From Dallia pectoralis (Eukaryota > Chordata > Actinopteri > Esociformes > Umbridae), in NCBI GenBank assembly GCA_029465975.1, contig CM055744.1, forward strand, positions 2,989,552 through 3,053,551: a DNA stretch of 64,000 nucleotides, given 5' to 3'. The position numbers were made by a program, and so were the translations under genes. Below the pieces are notes generated by a model. That model was given only the letters and a program-made list of their open reading frames with translations, made no database searches and was not told where the DNA came from. Shown here in pieces: positions 57,301-64,000 of this stretch (the stretch's first letter is position 1; the number at the start of each line of letters is the position of its first letter).

Positions 57301-58101
57301 ACCAAGTCCTCAGACAGTCTAATCATAATGCACTTATTGCATGTGAACAAAGCAACTTATACAGAAGGCAGGTAGAATAATTACATCTTCCTTCTCATTT
57401 TAAAGCCCAGAGGCAACACGTAATAAAGGTCAACGCTACAATAATAGATTTAAAGTGAGTGATTTATAAAAGACGATCCTCCCAGCGTGACATTTTCTGA
57501 AAGTTAACTTAATAGACTATATCACTCATTATTTCTTGATATAGTCATTTCTGCAGAAGCCAACGTATTACGAACCCCTATGACTTGTGGATTTCATATA
57601 GGTTTCTAGTTCGTCATTTGTACAAGACAACTTCTGAAGTACCCGTTTGACTACAGACTGTACACAGTTAACAAACATGCTAGATTACCCTTAGCGTAAA
57701 CAAGAACATATTTAATATGGCACTAAATTGGCGCTAACTAATTCTACTTGTCCTTCCTCCTTCAGCATACAATGGCAAATTTAATATACAACCATAACAC
57801 AAATCTCACCCCGGCGACCCCAAAAAAACTGCAGTGTGTTAACAGCCGGCAAATCACAAAGACACATTCAGATCTCAGATTAATACTACCATCTAAAGCC
57901 AAGCAACAACATCAAAGGACTAAAAGCATTTTGTAATATTTGTATGAGTGCTGCTGTCGCATAAGATAACTCCAAACAGCTCTTTTAAAAAAAACTGTCA
58001 TGAATTTACGGAGACGAGATATATCGCAGAAAAAAGAATGTCAGCACCTCCAGCAGGCTGGCAGCATAGGACACTAATACAGAGATAGACCACTGTGTGG
58101 G
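54355..58101. other. No gene supported
   Basis: Starts with the CTAAT target duplication, then unique-looking DNA. A TG-rich patch lies at 54959-55056. No exon of contactin type was recognised. Confidence 0.4.
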
Positions 58102-58152
58102 TCTGGTGTGTGTGTGTGTGGGGGTCTGGTGTGTGTGTGGGTCTGGTGTGTA

Positions 58153-58208
<56 letters not shown>
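58102..58208. repeat. TG microsatellite with GTCTGGTG interruptions
   Basis: A GTGTGGGTCTGGTGTGTGTG repeat leads into an uninterrupted (TG)n of about 25 units. Confidence 0.96.
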
Positions 58209-58213
<5 letters not shown>

Positions 58214-59108
58214 ATCAACGAAGGGGTGCGACACAGTACTTTTCCCGCTCTCTATTTCAATACAGTGGTGACATATTGAAATGGCATGTTTTTAGGCCCT
58301 AGTCCGTTTCCTGACACGGCCCACTTAGACAGTCATCAGAAAGACCTGAGTTCTCAGCTGCTTTGTTTCAGCTGATGTAATCTAAACCAGGTCCCTGCAG
58401 GGTTGTCTGGGAAAGATAAGACACCCCCATCGACCCCCCCACCTCCCCCATCCATCCACCCCCCCACACACACACTCACACCGGTCTCCCGCTGAAAAAA
58501 AGGGCTGCTGCTATGAAGATGGATTACCCAGCTGGTGACACTAGCTCCCCTCCCTCTGCAGCCACAGTGAAGTGCTAACGCAATTAAGGCAATTCATCTG
58601 GAACAAAAGGGGTTCACCACACCCCCCCCCGCCCCCTAATTCTGATTATGTAGGCCGCTGGGCAGGTGTACCAACATATCCCCCGCGTACCTGGTCTCGG
58701 TAGAACAATGCGTGTGATTGGAATACTGGTTCAACAATATTGTGATTTTTTAACTACTGATGTGTTCCTGCTCTGTTTGCCCTGTTTTGTGTGCGTCTTA
58801 AAATGTGTCTTCTAAATGCTGCAGCCAGTGGTCAGAGAAAATCCCTGTGTGTGTAAACAGACTTGGAGAATAAACCTGATTCTGATTCAGATCACAGCGG
58901 TCATCATTGCGTTTGTCTTCCGCTAACAGTCAGTTCGACGGGGACAGTCGTTCCCGAAATCAAAAATGACAGAATAAAAATGACGGTTTGGGCACACGTG
59001 GGTTCGAAATTTGGGCATGTCTGCAAGATGTTGGCAGACAGGCTTTTTTGTCTGTGAGCTGTTCTCGTGGGTTGGTCTTGACATCCGTGTTTTGCATGTG
59101 AGATAGAT
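58209..59108. other. No gene supported
   Basis: Contains C-rich tracts at 58425-58470 and 58621-58636 and otherwise unremarkable DNA. Confidence 0.4.
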
Positions 59109-59926
59109 ATACGCCAGAGAAAAAGTGGCATGTGCTTTGTACATTAAAAAGGTTGTGCTGTACCGGTTCACGTGCCTGTCAGAAGGTTTCCTATGGTGTC
59201 CGGAACAAAGCCATGAGAAGCAGATCATTAAAGTCCTGCAAGCTGAAGCTGCTATGGATCGGACTTGTGGGTCCGGCACATCACACAGATGCTCAATCCG
59301 ATTGAGATCTAGAAAGTTCTGAGGCCGGGGCAACACCTTGAACACTTCATCATGTTCCTCACACCATTCCCAAACAATCTGTGCAGTGTGGCAGGGTGCA
59401 TTATTCTACTACAAGTGGCCACTGCCATCAGGGCATACCTTTGCCATGAAAAGATATACCTGGTCTGCATGATGTTTAGGTAGGTGGCACACGTTGAACT
59501 GACGTCCAGAAGAATGCCCGGATCCTGGGTTGTTGTGACACATTCCTCCCGTAACCACAGTTGACATGTTCTGTAACTTGTGCCACAGTGGACCTTCTGT
59601 CGGTTTGGACCAGACAGGCCGTTGTGCATCGATATGCCCTGGCTCTCAACACCCTGTTGCTGTTATGTGGCTTGTCTTTGTTCAGACTAGTGGATGGGTG
59701 CTCATCACTGCTGACCGGGAGCACCTGGGCACCAGTTGTCAGCCCATAACCATGTGGTCCTTGTCATTAGTCCTAGCCATGTCCACTGCATCCAACACGT
59801 CGACTACGAGAGCTGATTGTTCACTCACCGACTAATCTACCCAGATATTGACATGTGCCCTCGTTAGGAGATGATTAACGCTATTCGCGTCAACTGTTAC
59901 GTTATAATGTTTTGGCTCATCAGTGA
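59109..59926 (-). mobile_element. Tc1-like transposon remnant (family A), shortened
   Basis: The right end TAATGTTTTGGCTCATCAGT is the family A terminal repeat. On - a frame contains FLDLNRIEHLCDVPDPQVRS, matching the SPDLNPIEHLWDVLDKQVRS segment around the third catalytic residue of the family, with Pro and Trp replaced. The left end is decayed, so its boundary is approximate. It lacks a tandem array, unlike the two other family A copies. Confidence 0.8.
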
Positions 59927-61064
59927 TAAAGAGTTGCCATACTGAGGACGTAATGGAGAACCGGGAGAACATTTGATCAGAGAACAGATGGAGAGACGCC
60001 GCGCGTTCACCACCTCACACACATGATCGGTTCTGCGAATAAGAACTTGGACCAGTTCCACCTATTGACAATGTAACCCAGTATCCTGACAACATGTCTT
60101 CGGGCACAACACAATCTGGCAAAGACGCAGGCAAAATTGTAATCATCACATTTTTCTTTTTAATTACCTCTGAGTCAAAGACACACCATGTGGTCTTCCC
60201 TGAATACCGGTAACAAAGTAAAAGCCTAACAATTTACTTTTCAAGTGGAAAAAGGCCCAGAGAGCCACAGGAATGCCTGTCGAGAGATGTTGTAATGTAC
60301 ATCCCTCTGTGAAAATCATGATAAATTGTGTTTCATACGACAAAGGCACCGGCCCAGGTTTAATTATTCACCTTTGCTTTTGTTTTATACAAGTCCCAGT
60401 CATAACACTGCAGTATTAACGTGCGCTATTTCCCAACTATTGATCTACCTGAACCTGGCCATTGTTATACAGACAAGGTCGGACAACCAGGACTCACACA
60501 AAAGCCGGAGAACAACAAGGACACCAAAAAACAACCAGCCATCGAAACACAGAAGAGCGATTGCTACAGAATGAATTCTCAGAGGAACACGCTCTATGCC
60601 TTAAGTCGCTGCAGAGACACATTGACACGACTAACAACAGAACTTTCTTATCAGAACAAATCCACAGACTAAAGGCAGAATCCTACAACCAAATGGCCAG
60701 TTTCATCAGCATCATGACAGAAAACATGAGCAGGGAAAACGCCAGTCTGTCTGTCTCACTCGACTACACTCCGAACATGCACACGGTAGTTCGAAGCAAG
60801 GAGAACATCAGCAAAAAGGAATCCTTAAAAAAAACATGACGCGTCCCAGCCTCGACTAGTCTGCCCGGAGAGCGGCGTTGACTATTTAGGCGTGCAGGGC
60901 AACCGAAGGGCGTCGTTCGGCGTAACCATTATGCAAATGGTGGGTCACTTTGTTTGACAGGCTACACGACTTTTTTGTGTATATGTAAACCATGACGAGG
61001 CGTCCCAGACACTGAGCACACAAGCCTGCTATCTGAGGTGTGCGGCCGGAGCAGTGAGACAGAT
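59927..61064. other. No gene supported; one unrecognised frame
   Basis: A + strand frame at 60462-60839 (125 codons, Glu/Lys/Gln-rich, some helical propensity) has no family I recognise, no evident splice context and overlaps a second open frame. I do not call it a gene. Confidence 0.35.
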
Positions 61065-61192
61065 GACCTCTGTCTGGATGAGGACCTCTGTCTGGATGAG
61101 GACCTCCGTCTGAATGAGGACCTCCGTCTGAATGAGCACCTCCGTCTGGATGAGGACCTCCGTCTGGATGAGGACCTCTGTCTGGATGAGCA
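61065..61192. repeat. 18-bp minisatellite, seven copies
   Basis: The unit GACCTCTGTCTGGATGAG repeats with an 18-bp period, with Cx(T/C)-Gx(T/A) variants. Confidence 0.94.
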
Positions 61193-64000
61193 CGCACTAT
61201 GTTCCTATAAAACCCGCCACCTACTGGCAGAACCAGACCCGGTCCATCCTGTTGGAAGTTCGTCCAGCACCATGCGTGGGTGCCGGGGGGCCACTGGGGC
61301 ACCGCTCCATCACCACTACGTCACTGTTTTCTTCATAGTTTGCATGAGTCGCGGCAAGGCCATTTGCAGGAGCCTGGTGTAAATCTCTGAGTCCATAAAG
61401 GTGTGGACACGTGTCAGGTGACAATGACTGGTAAGGTCATCCAGATTCGCCCAGCCCCCCTCCACCCTGTGGAGGCCGAAAAGTGCTTGATTAGCACCCA
61501 GACTCTGCACAGCAAGGGCCATGTCAGGACACCCCTAGGTACTAGCCAAACCAATTATACCTTCAGTCCTCACGCTGGTTTGTTTGTGCTGATATCTACA
61601 CTGCGAATTACAGCAGGGGTCATGTGGTGGAGAGACTGCGATGAGCTGGAACCTCTACTGAGGCTTTCAGGAGTGTCTGATGAATCCAGGCAGCCAGACA
61701 GACTACATAGAGATGCACTTTATCCCAAATGCCAGGTAATAAAATGTTAAAGGACGTATTGAGTAATAACCTGCTGTTATCTCAATATTAAATCCATCCG
61801 GACCACAATTTGATAACTTACACTGATTGTTTTCAATTAAAGGGGTCCAATAGGAACTGAAATAGCTTTGTCAGCGATGAGTCACTTCTCAAGCAATAAT
61901 TTAGAAAGAATTGTCTGGGAGTGTTCTCTAAGTGGAGAGAGGAGCAGATGCTGTTATTGGCTGAGATGTTTAAAACGTGCTTCCTTATTGGTTAATTATT
62001 TATAAATATATTGCCTGGTGATACCACCAGTCTGGCTAATACAAAAAGGGTCATTATCGTTATTTTTCTAAATGTCTACATATTCTTTTAAACTTGTGTA
62101 CATATTCTTTTTATAAAACAAAGTAAAACTGTGTTATTGACTGCACTGGCACTTTAACCGTAAAAGAGGGTTTCTGGAACGGAGTAGAATCAATACGACC
62201 AGAGAAATAATATGAAGTTACAGAACCTGACCAGGTAAATATACAGTAATCATAGCCAGGATTGTCTGGCATTTGTTCTTGGTCAATACTACAAGAACAG
62301 CACCTCCAGGGCAAACCTGAGCAAATGTTACAGTAGACCCATTCCCAAGAAAATAAACCCGTTTACACAGAAAAAAATCGCCCATTAAACTAGTCTTGTG
62401 GATTGATGAAACCAAAGGGAAGCCCGGCGTGCTGAAGAATATACATTTTTAACAATAACGATATTTTTCTCATTTTATGAACATAGAGGGAGGGATACAG
62501 CGCCCCCTCTGTCTCGTTGTGTGTAAAACACCGTAAGAGGTCCTTTATGACCAAATGGCCAGGTAGAAGTCTGTATTCAAATAATTGTTTTATTTTAAAA
62601 CAACTCGCCAATTTGCATTGAGCTGGGCTCCACTGTGGGTGATCTTTTCTCAAAAATAAAAATCCTTACGGGAGCAACATAGGATGTGGTTTTAAATCAA
62701 TCACATTAAAATCAAATCTAGGACGGAAAACATTTGCAATGTGTTTTTTATGTGAATTTCCTACATTGTGTGGTGGGCCTTAGAAGATGCAGGTTGCTAA
62801 TGTTTTCTGGTTGGCTTATGGTTGCCATGTAATGAAGGTGGCCTTCTCTAAGACTGCTAAAAATACACTGTTGATTGAAGTCAGAAGTATTTAGCATGTG
62901 GGTAACATGAATAAATCTGTTCAAGTCATGCATCACACATGCATCACGCGCACACACACACACACACTTTGCACACATTAAAGGAATCTCTTATCACCCA
63001 TTTCATCATCTACAAATAGTCTTTCAAACACTTCATGACACAACTTGTCAATATTACATATAATACTAAAATATATGATGAAGTCATGAGCAATTGTAAA
63101 ATAAATAAAAACAATCATGTAATATGTTGCTTCTATTAATTTCACCGTAGAGCTGTCAATGCTTGTCAGATGTAGACAAAATAACAACAACCTGTAACAA
63201 CTCTTTATCAAAATTACATTTTAGTGGAAGTCTAATTGTATGTCCTCCTATTTAAAAGAAGCTAACCAGAAAAATAAATACATTGATAAAAACAGTATCA
63301 TTCAGTTTACTCTAGTATCAAGCCCCCTTTTCAGACATATGATCTGTGGCACGTCAGGAGCTCTTTGGTTACGGCCTAGTTGTATATATGTAAGGACACC
63401 ATATTACTTTTCAAATGCGGTCACAAAGCCTTCTCTGAAGATAGTTTTGAGGTGCCCCTGAATAGCCTTTTTTGGTCTGTAAAGAAATGTTGTGTCTGAA
63501 GCGTGACTAAAGTCCATCAGTATGCAGCCAGTGCTGTCAATCAAATAATCTTAAGCTGCGTGTGTTTCCAAAGCCTGCCTGCGTACTTCCTGGGTGCCGA
63601 CCATTCCCCTTAAAAGCTATGCACCGGTTTGGAATATAATGCCCCTAAAGATTATTCAGTAAAAAAACATGCATCTTGCCACCGTACCATAATGAAAAGG
63701 ATACAGACAATCAACATGACATTTATATGAGTTTTACCTATCTGGGAAATAACAATAAACTATATTTGCCCAAGCAGAATTACGTTGACTGAGTGTGCTG
63801 ATGAAACTTTTTTAAATTGTCTGAAAGATAAAGATGAAAATCCCGCGATGAAAACTTTACCGTAGCGGTGTTATTCGTATGTCGTTAAGAGGTAACATTT
63901 CCTTCCACGGAACTCTGATGATAGCTGTTGACATGACACGATCAATTCTAAACCAATTAACATTTACCACTGACTGAAATAAAACACTAATATTACCCAG
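61193..64000. other. No gene supported
   Basis: Unique-looking DNA with an (AC)n run at 62947-62968. No exon, transposon end or array is supported to the end of the window. Confidence 0.4.

Noticed and set aside
60462..60839. 125-codon + strand frame as a gene
   Set aside because: No family resemblance, competing open frame in the same interval and no splice or regulatory support.
62498..62512. CAGCGCCCCCTCTG as a CTCF site
   Set aside because: Only half of the core matches; the CCAS/YAG part is missing.

Overview
The window is vertebrate nuclear DNA, most probably from a ray-finned fish. It holds spliced vertebrate genes with GT-AG introns, several Tc1-like DNA transposon families of types common in salmonids and pike, LTR retroelements, fish-type microsatellites and an unusually large amount of minisatellite DNA. 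There are no bacterial-style operons or RNA genes that I can support. Species is not determinable by eye.

Two genes lie tail to tail. On the + strand, positions 1059-7263 carry the last six coding exons of a protein 4.1 gene, best matching epb41l3 (4.1B). All of them join in phase and end in the conserved C-terminal domain. On the - strand, eleven exons between 36422 and 15229 encode about 541 residues of a contactin of the CNTN4/5/6 type: the end of Ig5, all of Ig6 and fibronectin type III domains 1-4. Every exon junction is phase-compatible. The GPI-anchor exon (expected left of 15229) and the N-terminal exons (expected right of 36422) were not found. Between the genes lie a perfect CTCF-type core (14037-14052) and a palindromic pair of AATAAA signals (12535-12547).

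Repeats dominate the rest. Five decayed Tc1-like copies are visible (1344-3058, 3450-3965, 8081-9500, 19021-21200, 36566-38112), with a sixth fragment at 59109-59926. Four of the five have internal segments expanded into tandem arrays (units of 47, 20, 43, 33, 33 and 57 bp), so minisatellites appear to have arisen inside transposons. Free-standing arrays with units from 15 to 56 bp fill the introns; arrays make up roughly 10 kb of the window. A Tc1 fold-back MITE (34731-34953), a hAT-type MITE with a near-perfect 8-bp duplication (24777-24882), a solo LTR with a perfect 5-bp duplication (32495-32872) and a related older LTR (30260-30625) are also present.

The most striking object is a complete, very young LTR element at 51294-54354, on the - strand. 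It has two 405-bp LTRs that read as identical, a perfect CTAAT target duplication and a polypurine tract, but no recognisable gag protease, reverse transcriptase or integrase. Instead it carries a short leader ORF that ends just after a G7 run placed exactly as a -1 frameshift heptamer, followed in the -1 frame by a long ORF built from 24- and 30-bp GC-rich repeats. This is the best candidate for an undescribed system in the window.
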